Of a stretch of 64,000 nucleotides of DNA, positions 52,965-61,495 are shown piece by piece; position 1 is the first letter of the stretch, and every line of letters begins with the position of its first letter. The stretch covers positions 1 to 64,000 of the forward strand of contig JAHBYU010000010.1 in the NCBI GenBank assembly GCA_019635775.1. Direction: 5' to 3'. The position numbers and the translations under genes were made by a program. The notes under the pieces were generated by a model, which ran no database searches, was not told the origin of the DNA, and saw only the letters and a program-made list of their open reading frames with translations. This DNA is from Rhizobiaceae bacterium (GTDB lineage: Bacteria; Pseudomonadota; Alphaproteobacteria; Rhizobiales; Rhizobiaceae).

Positions 52965-53552
52965 TCATTCGCTGCGGTTGAAGTCGGGAACGTTTCCGAT
53001 TCTCATGGTCTGGTCGCGTCCGCAGACGAAATTGCGGGCGCTTTCGTCCGCAACCTTGCGGGCTTCGGCATTGGCATCCGGGTTGCCCGTCGCGCGCACG
53101 AGCCCGACGACGCATCCCTGTCGATCCTCGACCTGTCCGACCTTCGAGACGACGAGCACCTCGGTCGTCTTTTCGGCGTTGTCCGGATCGGTGTTCACGA
53201 ACCAGCGATGGATTGTCGCAAAGGGCGCCGACGTGGCTCCCTGAACCTCGATGCGCCATTCGATTCTGGGACCTGTGCGGTTGAACGCGGAGAAGCTTTC
53301 CCACGGTAGCGTGCCCTCTGGAGGGTAGCCGTAGAAAAGAGACTCGCGCAGGTCGCCGGCAGAGACCAGCACCGGATAGCCTCGCCAGCCGTCGCAGACC
53401 ATATTGGCGAATTCCTCGCCGTCCTGGCCGGATTCGAAAGTCGAGCAATGCTGGTCGAAATCGACATCAGTATAAGCGCTGGATATCTCGCCCGCATGAC
53501 CGGCCCCACCGGATAGAACCAGGGCAGCCGCCACGGTCAGCATTCTGTTCAT
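52965..53552 (-). CDS. Secreted hypothetical protein
   Basis: Protein of 195 residues with a signal peptide (MNRMLTVAAALVLSGGAGHA, cleavage about residue 20) and four Cys in the mature part (HCSTF, MVCDGW, QGCVVG, NFVCGR), suggesting two periplasmic disulfides. No named domain is recognised. Similar-sized proteins of unknown function are common in rhizobia. GGAGA precedes ATG 53552. Convergent with ppa with no intergenic base. Confidence 0.8.
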   Translation of the reverse strand: MNRMLTVAAALVLSGGAGHAGEISSAYTDVDFDQHCSTFESGQDGEEFANMVCDGWRGYPVLVSAGDLRESLFYGYPPEGTLPWESFSAFNRTGPRIEWRIEVQGATSAPFATIHRWFVNTDPDNAEKTTEVLVVSKVGQVEDRQGCVVGLVRATGNPDANAEARKVADESARNFVCGRDQTMRIGNVPDFNRSE

Positions 53553-53583
53553 CGGGTGTCTCCTCGTCGAGGCCTGTGCCAGC

Positions 53584-53916
53584 CTAACGATCCCTTCCGG
53601 CCAACACCACCACTTCTTCGACCGCCTTGGCCAGATCGGCCGGATCGCCCAGCAGGCGGACCGTCTTCAAACGGGAGGTCGAGCCGCCGACCACGGACAC
53701 GCAGCTCCTCGGCAGGCCAAAGGCGCCTGCAAGAAGACGTTCGAGAGCCGAGTTTGCCGCACCCTTCTCGGGTACCGCGCGAACCCGCGCTGCCAGGTGC
53801 ACGGAACCGTCCGCCTGCGCGCCCGGTCCGTCTATTGCGTCGGATGATGACTTGGGCGTCAGCCAGACGAAAAGATCGACACCGTTCTGCTGTACCCGAT
53901 AGCAGGCTGGAGCCAT
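53584..53916 (-). CDS. DUF167 (YggU) family protein
   Basis: Small protein of 110 residues. LFVWLTPKSSSDAIDG, VRAVPEKGAANSALERLLAGAFG and VSVVGGSTSRLKTVRL are the conserved DUF167 blocks. It follows yggT after four bases, the classic yggT-yggU order. The biochemical function is unknown. Confidence 0.93.
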   Translation of the reverse strand: MAPACYRVQQNGVDLFVWLTPKSSSDAIDGPGAQADGSVHLAARVRAVPEKGAANSALERLLAGAFGLPRSCVSVVGGSTSRLKTVRLLGDPADLAKAVEEVVVLAGRDR

Positions 53917-53920
53917 CGCG

Positions 53921-54211
53921 TCAGATCACGAGCGGTGCGATCGTTTCCCAAAGCAGCTGTCGGATAAAGAAGATGATCAGCAGAAGAACGATGGGAGAAA
54001 CATCGATGCCGCCAAGGTCGGGCATGAAGCGGCGGATCGGGCGGAGCGCCGGCTCGGTCAGCCGGAACAGCATGTTGCCCACCGCGCCCACGAACTGGTT
54101 TCGCGGGTTGACGACGTTGAACGCGTAGAGCCAGGAGAAGATTGCCGAGGCGATGATGATCCACCAGTAGAGATAGAGGGCCAGGTCAATCGTTCTGATA
54201 AGCGCCAGCAT
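53921..54211 (-). CDS. YggT-family membrane protein
   Basis: Protein of 96 residues with two hydrophobic hairpins. [22 protein letters not shown], and [29 protein letters not shown] with the RRxxP turn, are typical of YggT, linked in some bacteria to osmotic protection and cell-envelope organisation. First gene of the yggT-yggU pair. Confidence 0.94.
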   Translation of the reverse strand: MLALIRTIDLALYLYWWIIIASAIFSWLYAFNVVNPRNQFVGAVGNMLFRLTEPALRPIRRFMPDLGGIDVSPIVLLLIIFFIRQLLWETIAPLVI

Positions 54212-54345
54212 GCCGTTCTCCTATGAGCCTTGCGACATTTAGCCATTGGCTGGCGGAGCGGCAAGGTCTGCGACGTGGTCCATGGTTGCGTTGCGGTGGC
54301 TTGACAGTCAAAGCGCCCGGTCGATAAATGCGCCATCCGCCGAAC

Positions 54346-54421
<76 letters not shown>

Positions 54422-54665
54422 TCGGCGGTTCACAAACCTATGAAATCGTTCCGAAAATCTTCGGACCGGTGTTCTATCCCCACTTCCATCCCCAATTAAA
54501 CTCTGCTGGCATCGTATATGTAGAGGTTATCGGTCGAAACGAGCAGCATTAGCAGTACCTGGTGCGAGCGCCAGGTTGCGATTGTTTTAGGAGCGTGTCC
54601 CGTCCGACGACCTGGGCCATGGAGCCCGTCGGTCGAAGCCAAGCAATCTGAGATCAGACTTAAGA
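54422..54665. other. Intergenic sequence after tRNA-Ala, no gene seen
   Basis: About 240 bases, less GC-rich than the flanks, without a convincing frame or terminator. It separates the tRNA from the truncated zinc-ribbon fragment and may mark the start of inserted DNA. Confidence 0.4.
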
Positions 54666-54830
54666 ATGTACCATTTGTCGTTGAACATCCACTGTCCGAT
54701 CTGCGATAGCCGAGAGTCTGTCGATGGTCGCACAAGAGTGCGCTGTGCGAAATGCCATTCGATGGAGCGAACCCGATTGATGTTCGGGGCAATGCATCGG
54801 ACTAACGCACTTTGGTATTCGCCTACGATC
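54666..54830 (+). pseudogene. Truncated N-terminus of a zinc-ribbon protein, probably a methyltransferase
   Basis: From ATG 54666 the frame gives HCPICDSRESVDGRTRVRCAKCHSMERTRLMF, with a zinc ribbon (C10, C13, C27, C30) followed by an SMERTR block. This resembles the N-terminal ribbon of SAM-dependent methyltransferases that begin with CxxC...CPxCxSxxRHR. The frame then runs into the antisense strand of the next gene (from 54823) and loses sense, and no SAM-binding domain follows. I read it as a gene stump cut where the neighbouring cluster was joined. The family is from memory. Confidence 0.5.
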
Positions 54831-57192
54831 TTGGCCTTGTTTTTTGGGGATCGAAGTGTGGGAACGTTACGATGGTTGCGGGCAGGCGCTTCTGGTGGCC
54901 GTCGAGCTTTCCGATCTCGACCTTTGTGCCGGGTTCGCAATGCGCGATGTCGACGCGGGCGAGCGCGATGTTCTTGCCCAGCACGGGCGAGCGCATGGAT
55001 GAGGTGACGACGCCGATCTGCGGCCGGCCGACATGGACGCAATCGCCGTGGCCGACATTGACGTTGCCATCGATCTCCAGCCCGACGAGCTTGCGGGCGG
55101 GATGTTCCTTGCGGCGGATCAGCGCGTCGCGGCCGATGAAGTCGTCGGGCTTGGACTTGAGCGGCACGGTGAAGCCGACGCCTGCCTCGAACGGATCGGT
55201 GTCGTCGGTGAACTCATGGCCGGCGAAGGCAAGGCCCGCCTCGATGCGCACCATGTCGAGCGCAGCCATGCCCATCGGCTTCAGGCCGTGGGGCTGGCCG
55301 GCCTCCCACACGGCGTCGAACACCGTCTCGGCGTCGCGCGGGTGGCAGAAGATCTCGTAGCCGAGTTCGCCCGTGTAACCAGTGCGCGAGACGACCACCG
55401 GTACCCCTTGCGCGTCGCCGATGCGCGCCACCGCAAAGCGGAACCATTCCAGTTCGTCCATCGACGGCTGCTTCGGCGATGTCCAGATGATCTCCTTCAG
55501 GATGTCGCGGCTCTTCGGCCCCTGCACCGCGATGTTGTGCATCTGGTCCGTGGAGGAACGGACCATGACCTTCAGGCCGAGCTTCTCTGCCTGCTGGCGC
55601 AGCCATGTGCCGCTGAAGTCATCGCCGCCGATCCACCGGAAATTGTCCTGCCCAAGCCTCAGTAGCGTGCCGTCGTCGATCATGCCGCCATGCTTGTAGC
55701 ACATCGAGGAATAGACCACCTGGCCGACCGACAGCTTCTTCACGTCGCGGGTGAGCACATATTGCAGCAGAGCCTGCGAATCCGGTCCCGTCACCTCGAA
55801 CTTCCTGAGCGGCGACAGATCCATCACCACCGCTTTCTCCCGGCAGGCCCAGTATTCCTCGATCGGTCCGGCCTTGGCGAAGGAGTTGGCCAGCCAGTAG
55901 CCCTTGTATTCGATGAAGTCGCGCGTGTGCCGCGCAAAGCGTGAATGGAAGGCGGTCTCGCGGGTCATGACGGGTTCGGCGTCCGGGCTCATTCTTCTGG
56001 CTATCGCTCGTGTGAACTTCTCCGCCCCGCTATAGGTGCGAACGTGGATGTCGGTCAGGTTCCAGCCATTGGCCGGAGAGGTATCGTCGGGACAGGCCGA
56101 CGAGACGCAGACGAGGTCCGTCAGCGCGCGCATCAGCACATAGTCGCCCGGCCGCGACCACGGCTCGTCGGACACGACGAGCCCATGCGCGTCGATGGCG
56201 GTGTTGAAGAAGAAGTTCGCCGCCATCCAGCCGGCGCGCGGCGTCACGCCGTGCTCGGCCAGCACCGTGTTGAAGTTGGTCGAGCAGTTGGGATGTCCGG
56301 GATAGCCGATGTCGTCGTAATATTTGGCAGCGCAGGCAAGCGCGAAGGCGTCGTGCCGGCCGCATGTGTCCTGCACAACCTCTACCAGCGGCTCCATGTC
56401 CTGGTCGTAGTACTTCGAGAACAGCCCCGGCATGGGGTAACTCGATCCCATCAGCGTGCGCGTCGTCGTCACGTCGAGCGGGAGGTCGCGCCCCTTGTCC
56501 AACTTGCGCGCCGAGAAGCACTGGAAGTCCGTGCACTGCCGGCCGTCCACGTCAATGATCTGGATGTAGTCGCCGGCCTTCACGAAATAGGCCTGCGCCG
56601 TCATCGACTTCACCCGCTGGTCGAGTACCGGGTCGGCAAGCGGGTCGGGCAGTTCGAACCGACGCACCGGATTGACGGCCGCACGCCGCACCAGAACCGT
56701 CAGCGGCGTTGCCGTGTCCTGTCCATCGGGCGCCATCGGTCCGCCGGGCGCTGCCACGATGAGCGAACCCGCACGCTGCACGACGAAGCTCTCCTCGCTC
56801 CCCGCAGGCGTCGCCTCGCCGAACAGCCGAACCGCCTGCGCACCCGCAAGCTCGATCCCGCGCCGCTCGATCTTCCTGCGGAACTGCAACAGGCTTTCCT
56901 CGCCCGACAGGAGCAGCGCCTTCAGCCCCGCCGCATGGCTGTTGGCCGCAACCCCCACAAGCCCGGCATCCGCCTTGCCGTCAGATCCCACCCCGACAAG
57001 CTCGCAGGGCTGCCCGCCTTCGGTGTTCACAACAGTCACCCGGTCGCCGGCCTCGACCTCGATCAGCAAGGCGCCACCGCCAACAACAACATACCGCTCG
57101 TGGCCCGCACCAAGCGAAAATACGCCAGGCAACACAATCGAACTCGCCCGCGGCGGGCCAGGTACGACCTCGGGATAACGAAGACTCACCAT
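54823..57192 (-). CDS. tdm: Trimethylamine N-oxide demethylase-like DUF1989-GcvT fusion
   Basis: Cytoplasmic enzyme of 789 residues with two parts. The DUF1989 part (about 1-390) has VDGRQCTDFQCFS, DTCGRHDAFALAC and PNCSTNFNTVL. The GcvT-type folate-binding aminomethyltransferase part (about 410-780) has EEYWACREKAVVMDLSPLRK and SRTGYTGELGYEIF. Known Tdm proteins have exactly this fusion and split TMAO into dimethylamine and formaldehyde, the folate domain capturing the C1 unit. C287, C303 and C367 are spaced 16 and 64, which equals the spacing of the zinc-binding Cys trio as I remember it. ATG 57190-57192 has GGGAGG eight bases upstream. The downstream position after tmoXWV-like genes supports the call. 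Another methylated-amine substrate is possible. Confidence 0.82.
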   Translation of the reverse strand: MVSLRYPEVVPGPPRASSIVLPGVFSLGAGHERYVVVGGGALLIEVEAGDRVTVVNTEGGQPCELVGVGSDGKADAGLVGVAANSHAAGLKALLLSGEESLLQFRRKIERRGIELAGAQAVRLFGEATPAGSEESFVVQRAGSLIVAAPGGPMAPDGQDTATPLTVLVRRAAVNPVRRFELPDPLADPVLDQRVKSMTAQAYFVKAGDYIQIIDVDGRQCTDFQCFSARKLDKGRDLPLDVTTTRTLMGSSYPMPGLFSKYYDQDMEPLVEVVQDTCGRHDAFALACAAKYYDDIGYPGHPNCSTNFNTVLAEHGVTPRAGWMAANFFFNTAIDAHGLVVSDEPWSRPGDYVLMRALTDLVCVSSACPDDTSPANGWNLTDIHVRTYSGAEKFTRAIARRMSPDAEPVMTRETAFHSRFARHTRDFIEYKGYWLANSFAKAGPIEEYWACREKAVVMDLSPLRKFEVTGPDSQALLQYVLTRDVKKLSVGQVVYSSMCYKHGGMIDDGTLLRLGQDNFRWIGGDDFSGTWLRQQAEKLGLKVMVRSSTDQMHNIAVQGPKSRDILKEIIWTSPKQPSMDELEWFRFAVARIGDAQGVPVVVSRTGYTGELGYEIFCHPRDAETVFDAVWEAGQPHGLKPMGMAALDMVRIEAGLAFAGHEFTDDTDPFEAGVGFTVPLKSKPDDFIGRDALIRRKEHPARKLVGLEIDGNVNVGHGDCVHVGRPQIGVVTSSMRSPVLGKNIALARVDIAHCEPGTKVEIGKLDGHQKRLPATIVTFPHFDPQKTRPRS

Positions 57193-57245
57193 TCCGCTAC
57201 CTCCCTGCAGCGATTTTGCGCGTAGACCTGGCTGGACAGAGCATA

Positions 57246-59204
57246 TCAAGCCAGCCCCAGATCTTTCTTGCGACGCCGCGCCCATGCGCCGATCAGGCGG
57301 TCGGCGGTTATGCCGATGAACGCAATGCCGATGCCGGCGATCAAGCCGCGGCCCGTCTCTGCGCCCGGCAGTGCCTTGTATATCTCCTGGCCGAGGTCGC
57401 GCGAACCGATTAGCGCGGTAATCGCGACCATGGATAGTGCCATCATGATTGTTTGGTTGATGCCGAGGAGGATTTCCGGGAGCGCGATAGGCAACTCGAC
57501 CTTCCACAGCCGCTGGCGCGCGTTGGCGCCGGATGCGGTCGCGGCTTCGACGGTCGCTTTGGGCACAAGTATCATGCCCAGATAGGTGTAACGCACTGCC
57601 GGCACGGTGGCATAGGCCAGCATAGCGATAACGTTGGAAAGGTCGCTGGTCTGCAGCAGCATGATGACCGGGATCAGGTAGATGAAGCTCGGAAATGTTT
57701 GCAGCGTGTCGCAGATCGTCAGCGTCACTTTCGCCCCGCGCGGATGCCGGGACGCCCAGATACCGGTGGGCACACCGATCATGATGGCGAGGATGGTGCA
57801 TCCGGTGACAAGATAAATGGTTAGCATCAGCGGTGTCCAGAAGCCGGCGACCATCATGAACCCGAGCAGGCAGACCGGCACGAGCGCGAGCCGCAAGCCG
57901 CCGAGATACCAGCCGATCAGCGCCAGGAAGCCGATGAATGTTGTCCATGGCAGCCAGAGATAGAAGTCGCGGATGGGCAGCAGCAGCCAGATGGTGATCG
58001 TGTCACGAACCGGCTTTATGTAAGCGTACAGGTTGCGCGATATCCAGCGCACCACGTCGTTGATGGGCTGGCCGAAGGACAGCGTCATGTTGCGCGGCAG
58101 GACCGAGAGTTGTGGCAGCACCTGGGCCAGCAGCACGGCCCCAAGTGTGATCGCAAGGAAAGCGACAAGGTGCACGTGGCGAACATGCCACGCCGTGCCG
58201 TCGGGAATCCGCTGCGGCGCGCGATGCATTGCCGCGCGGGTGAGCCGGTCGAGCACAATGGCTATCAGCGTGATGGCGATGCCCTGTTCGACAGCCTTGC
58301 CGATCTGCAGTTGCTGTAGCGAATAAAGCAGCTTCTGGCCAAGGCCGGAGGCGCCGACGAGGGAGGCTATGACGACCATTGCCAGCGTCTGCATGACGAC
58401 CTGGTTAAGCCCGAGCAGCAGCGTCTGCTGCGCGGCGGGGAGTTCCACTTTCCACAGCAACTGGCGCGTCGTGCAGCCCGACATACGTCCCGCTTCCATC
58501 ACGTCCGATGGTACGGTGCGGATACCGAGGATCGTGCAGCGCGCCATCGGCGGTACGGCGAAGATGAGGGTTGCCAGCATGGCCGGCACCTGGCCGAAGC
58601 CGAACAGCACGACCACCGGCGCGAGATATGCCATATGCGGCGTTGCCTGCATCAAATCGAGCGCTGCGTTCAGCACTTTGTCAGCACGTGCGCTGCGTGT
58701 CGCCCAGATACCGAGCGCGAGGCCAGCCCCCGCCGCGAGCGGCACCGTCACCAACACAATCGACAGCGTCTGCATGGAATCCTGCCACAGCCCGAAGACT
58801 GCGAGATATGCGGTGCAACTCCCGGCAAAGAGCGCCAGGCGTGCGCCAGCCAACCAGTGGCCGATCAGCACCGCGCCGGCGACGACCGCGACCCAGGGCA
58901 GGGGTTTAAGGCCCCAGTCGGGCACGCCGCGGTAGAGTACGGCCTCCACGAAGGCGAGCGGCTGCGCCAGCAGCCAGGCGATGGTGCGGGTCACGGGCTT
59001 CGCTACGGCGCCGAGCCAGGCGAAGAACTCGGTAACCCACTCGCGTACCGGCAAGACCCACTCCTCCGGCCACGTGTCCAGCGGCGGGAAAAGCGCGGCG
59101 AGCGCGACGGTCGCGACGACAAATGTCCCAAACACCAAGATATGCGGCCCAAAGATGCCGACAGAAGGGCGATCCGCAGTCGCTCTCATCGTAGTGTCTG
59201 TCAC
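57246..59204 (-). CDS. tmoW: Double-domain betaine/TMAO ABC permease, TmoW-like
   Basis: Inner-membrane protein of 652 residues made of two tandem ProW-like permease domains. Each half carries an EAA loop: EAGRMSGCTTRQLLWKVELP at about 237 and EAATASGANARQRLWKVELP in the second half. A single gene therefore supplies both channel halves. The TMAO importer TmoXWV has such an enlarged TmoW. The start is GTG 59202-59204, GGAAAGG upstream, overlapping the ATPase stop (GTGA). It lies 53 bases before tdm. A glycine betaine or choline role is the main alternative. Confidence 0.83.
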   Translation of the reverse strand: MTDTTMRATADRPSVGIFGPHILVFGTFVVATVALAALFPPLDTWPEEWVLPVREWVTEFFAWLGAVAKPVTRTIAWLLAQPLAFVEAVLYRGVPDWGLKPLPWVAVVAGAVLIGHWLAGARLALFAGSCTAYLAVFGLWQDSMQTLSIVLVTVPLAAGAGLALGIWATRSARADKVLNAALDLMQATPHMAYLAPVVVLFGFGQVPAMLATLIFAVPPMARCTILGIRTVPSDVMEAGRMSGCTTRQLLWKVELPAAQQTLLLGLNQVVMQTLAMVVIASLVGASGLGQKLLYSLQQLQIGKAVEQGIAITLIAIVLDRLTRAAMHRAPQRIPDGTAWHVRHVHLVAFLAITLGAVLLAQVLPQLSVLPRNMTLSFGQPINDVVRWISRNLYAYIKPVRDTITIWLLLPIRDFYLWLPWTTFIGFLALIGWYLGGLRLALVPVCLLGFMMVAGFWTPLMLTIYLVTGCTILAIMIGVPTGIWASRHPRGAKVTLTICDTLQTFPSFIYLIPVIMLLQTSDLSNVIAMLAYATVPAVRYTYLGMILVPKATVEAATASGANARQRLWKVELPIALPEILLGINQTIMMALSMVAITALIGSRDLGQEIYKALPGAETGRGLIAGIGIAFIGITADRLIGAWARRRKKDLGLA

Positions 59205-60250
59205 GGTTGCCTTTCCGGATGCTTGTCCGCGTCCCGGCTCGGAAACATCGCCGCGATCATCATTTCACGCGTCACGGATCCTATAGGCTGGCCCATGTCG
59301 TCGAGAACGGCAAGCGGCGCATCGGAGGCGAGCACCTGGGCCGCCGCATCGCCGAGCTTGGCGGATGCGGCCACGCCCGCGCCGGTAGGTGGAACGACCA
59401 TGTGCGAGGCGATCGACCCTACCGACAGCACGCGATCGCGTGGCGCGTTGCTGGTGAACTGACGGACATAGTCGTCGGCCGGCTGCGAGATCATCTCCTC
59501 GGGCGTGGCCAGTTGGACGAGCTGTCCTTCCTTCATGATGCCAATGCGGTCTCCCAGCCGCACAGCCTCTTCGAAATCGTGGGTAATGAATACGATGGTC
59601 TTCTTCAGCATCTTCTGCAGGCGCATGAATTCGTCCTGCATCTCGCGACGGATCAGTGGATCGAGAGCCGAAAATGGCTCGTCGAGAAACCAGATATCGG
59701 GACCGACCGCGAGCGATCGCGCAATGCCGACGCGCTGCTGCTGGCCACCGGACAGTTCGCGAGGAAAATAGGATTCACGGCCTTCGAGACCGACCAGCTT
59801 GAGCATCTCCATGGCGCGCCGCTCGCGCTCCTCGCGCGGACTGCCACGGACTTCAAGCGGAAAGGCGACATTGGCAAGCACGGTGCGATGCGGCAGCAGA
59901 CCGAAATGCTGGAACACCATGCCCATCTTGTGGCGGCGCAACTCGACCAGTTCGTCCTCTGACACCCTGAGCAGATCCTGGCCCTCGAACATTATGGAAC
60001 CGGCAGTTGGGTCGTTCAGTCTGGTGATGGCGCGGATAAGGGTCGATTTGCCCGAGCCCGACAGGCCCATGATGATGAGTATCTCGCCCGGATGCACGTC
60101 GAAGGAGACATCCCGGACGGCGCCGATCATCCCCTCGGCCTTGAAATGCTCAAGCTTGGGTGCGCCGCCGTGGCGCGCGAGGAACGCATCGGGGGTGGGC
60201 CCGAATATCTTCCACAGGTTGCGGCACGAGATCTTGGCCGTTGGCGTCAT
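59201..60250 (-). CDS. tmoV: Betaine/TMAO ABC transporter ATPase, ProV/TmoV-like
   Basis: ATPase of 349 residues. Walker A GLSGSGKST lies at 62-70. The insertion between the first strand and the P loop (HGGAPKLEHFKAEGMIGAVRDV) is typical of ProV-like quaternary-amine ATPases. Signature LSGGQQQRVGIARSL, Walker B WFLDEPFSALD, switch His FITHDFEEA. A C-terminal CBS-like segment follows about residue 270, where ProV senses ionic strength. ATG 60250 has GGAG five bases upstream. It sits 130 bases after the binding-protein gene, with an intervening hairpin. Confidence 0.87.
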   Translation of the reverse strand: MTPTAKISCRNLWKIFGPTPDAFLARHGGAPKLEHFKAEGMIGAVRDVSFDVHPGEILIIMGLSGSGKSTLIRAITRLNDPTAGSIMFEGQDLLRVSEDELVELRRHKMGMVFQHFGLLPHRTVLANVAFPLEVRGSPREERERRAMEMLKLVGLEGRESYFPRELSGGQQQRVGIARSLAVGPDIWFLDEPFSALDPLIRREMQDEFMRLQKMLKKTIVFITHDFEEAVRLGDRIGIMKEGQLVQLATPEEMISQPADDYVRQFTSNAPRDRVLSVGSIASHMVVPPTGAGVAASAKLGDAAAQVLASDAPLAVLDDMGQPIGSVTREMMIAAMFPSRDADKHPERQP

Positions 60251-60284
60251 GTTAACTCCGGAAGTCGGGGCTGAGGCCGGTCCC

Positions 60285-60312
60285 AAGGATGTGGCCTTGA
60301 GGCTACATCCTT
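60285..60312 (-). promoter_or_regulatory. Hairpin between tmoX-like and tmoV-like genes
   Basis: AAGGATGTGGCC and GGCTACATCCTT form a 12-pair stem (one G-U) with a TTGA tetraloop, and no T run on the minus strand. Such hairpins after binding-protein genes often protect the upstream mRNA or attenuate downstream expression, keeping the binding protein in excess. Confidence 0.65.
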
Positions 60313-60380
60313 GCTTCTGTGCGCGATGAAGGCAAAGGCCGGTCGGACAGTTTTCGCCCGGCCCTTGCAGGTTCGTCGGC

Positions 60381-61334
60381 TTATTCGGTCCAGGGCTTCC
60401 AGGTTGCCTCGTTGTCGGCAATCCATTTGGTGGCCGCATCTTCCGGAGTCAGTCCGTCGACATCCACAAGAGCCGCCGCCGATGCGAATTGCGGGTTGGT
60501 GAGGTTCACCTTCTTGAGGAAGGCGGCGGCATCAGGCCACTTCTCGACGAGTTGCTTGGAGCCTGCCTTTTTGAGGTAGCCCTTCGCGGGTGCGCCGCAA
60601 TCGTAGATCTTGTCGGGGTTCTGGCCCCACGCGGGATCGCTCCAGCATTCCGGCTCGAAGACCGGAAACTCGATGAACTGGCCTTCGAACTTCGCCTCAA
60701 TGAAATTCGGCGTCCAGTTGAAGAGAACTATGGGCTCCTTGCGGTCGTAGGCAGCCTGCAGTTCGGCCCACAGCGTCGCTGCCTGGCCGACCGGCACTTC
60801 CTGGAAGTTCATCCCCAGAGCCTCGATGCGCTCCGAATAATGCTTGCCCCAGTCAGCGGGTGGCCCGACGAAGCGTCCCTTGGTCCCGGTTTCGGCGGTC
60901 GCCAACTTCTCGGCGCAGGCATCGAGCGCCTTCCAGTCAGGTAGACCTGGGCACATCTCGTTCATGTAGCTCGGATACCACCAGTCCTCGCGGGTCACGG
61001 CGTCATGCGTGCCGAGGTCGAGCGCGCCGGCGGCGACGGACTTGACAAACGATTCGTGATGCGAGCCTTCCCAAACCTCGATCTGGAAATCCATGTCGTT
61101 GTTGGCAAGCGCCATGAACTGGAGCTGTCCGTCGGACGGCACGTATTCTACCGCCTTGCCCTGCTTCTCCAAGAGTTGGCCCACGACATTCGCGAAGACC
61201 ACCTGACTAGACCAGTTATTGAGGATGATTTTGATAGGATCGGCGGAGTCCTCCGCCTTTGCGCCGCCGATCGCGGCGCTTGCGAACGCCGCGCCTAGCA
61301 AGCCGGCACGCATGAATCTGCTGACGATCTTCAT
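60381..61334 (-). CDS. tmoX: Glycine betaine/TMAO-binding protein, TmoX-like
   Basis: Periplasmic binding protein of 317 residues. The signal peptide FMRAGLLGAAFASAAIGGAKAE is cleaved near residue 27. The mature OpuAC fold starts IKIILNNWSSQVVFANVVGQLLEKQG and has aromatic residues likely to form the cation cage (EVWEGSHHE, REDWWYPSYMNE, LFNWTPNF). GGGAG precedes ATG 61334. First gene of the tmoX-tmoV-tmoW-tdm run and divergent from the response-regulator gene (161 bases). Quaternary amine or amine-oxide binding follows from the cage. TMAO specificity is inferred from tdm. Confidence 0.86.
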   Translation of the reverse strand: MKIVSRFMRAGLLGAAFASAAIGGAKAEDSADPIKIILNNWSSQVVFANVVGQLLEKQGKAVEYVPSDGQLQFMALANNDMDFQIEVWEGSHHESFVKSVAAGALDLGTHDAVTREDWWYPSYMNEMCPGLPDWKALDACAEKLATAETGTKGRFVGPPADWGKHYSERIEALGMNFQEVPVGQAATLWAELQAAYDRKEPIVLFNWTPNFIEAKFEGQFIEFPVFEPECWSDPAWGQNPDKIYDCGAPAKGYLKKAGSKQLVEKWPDAAAFLKKVNLTNPQFASAAALVDVDGLTPEDAATKWIADNEATWKPWTE

Positions 61335-61456
61335 GTATTAGACTCCCATTTTCGGGCTGCGGCTATCATTTGCACTCACTCCGCATTGCACCCGGGGTGA
61401 AGCGTGAGAATACAAGCGAGGATAACCGAGCGCAGTGAATCGCTTGGCGGTCAATG

Positions 61457-61488
61457 GTGAAAGCATTGGACCTATTTGTGAAAAATTG
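61457..61488 (+). promoter_or_regulatory. Candidate response-regulator box, GTGAAA direct repeat
   Basis: GTGAAAGCATTG (61457-61468) and GTGAAAAATTG (61478-61488) are similar and start 21 bases apart, two helical turns, in the divergent region between the tmoX-like gene and the regulator. OmpR-type regulators usually bind direct repeats. No functional evidence. Confidence 0.3.
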
Positions 61489-61495
61489 TTAACAG

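Noticed and set aside
54823..57192. Reading the fusion protein as a plain glycine-cleavage T protein or DMSP demethylase
   Set aside because: The N-terminal DUF1989 half of about 390 residues is absent from both; no gcvH or gcvP genes are adjacent.
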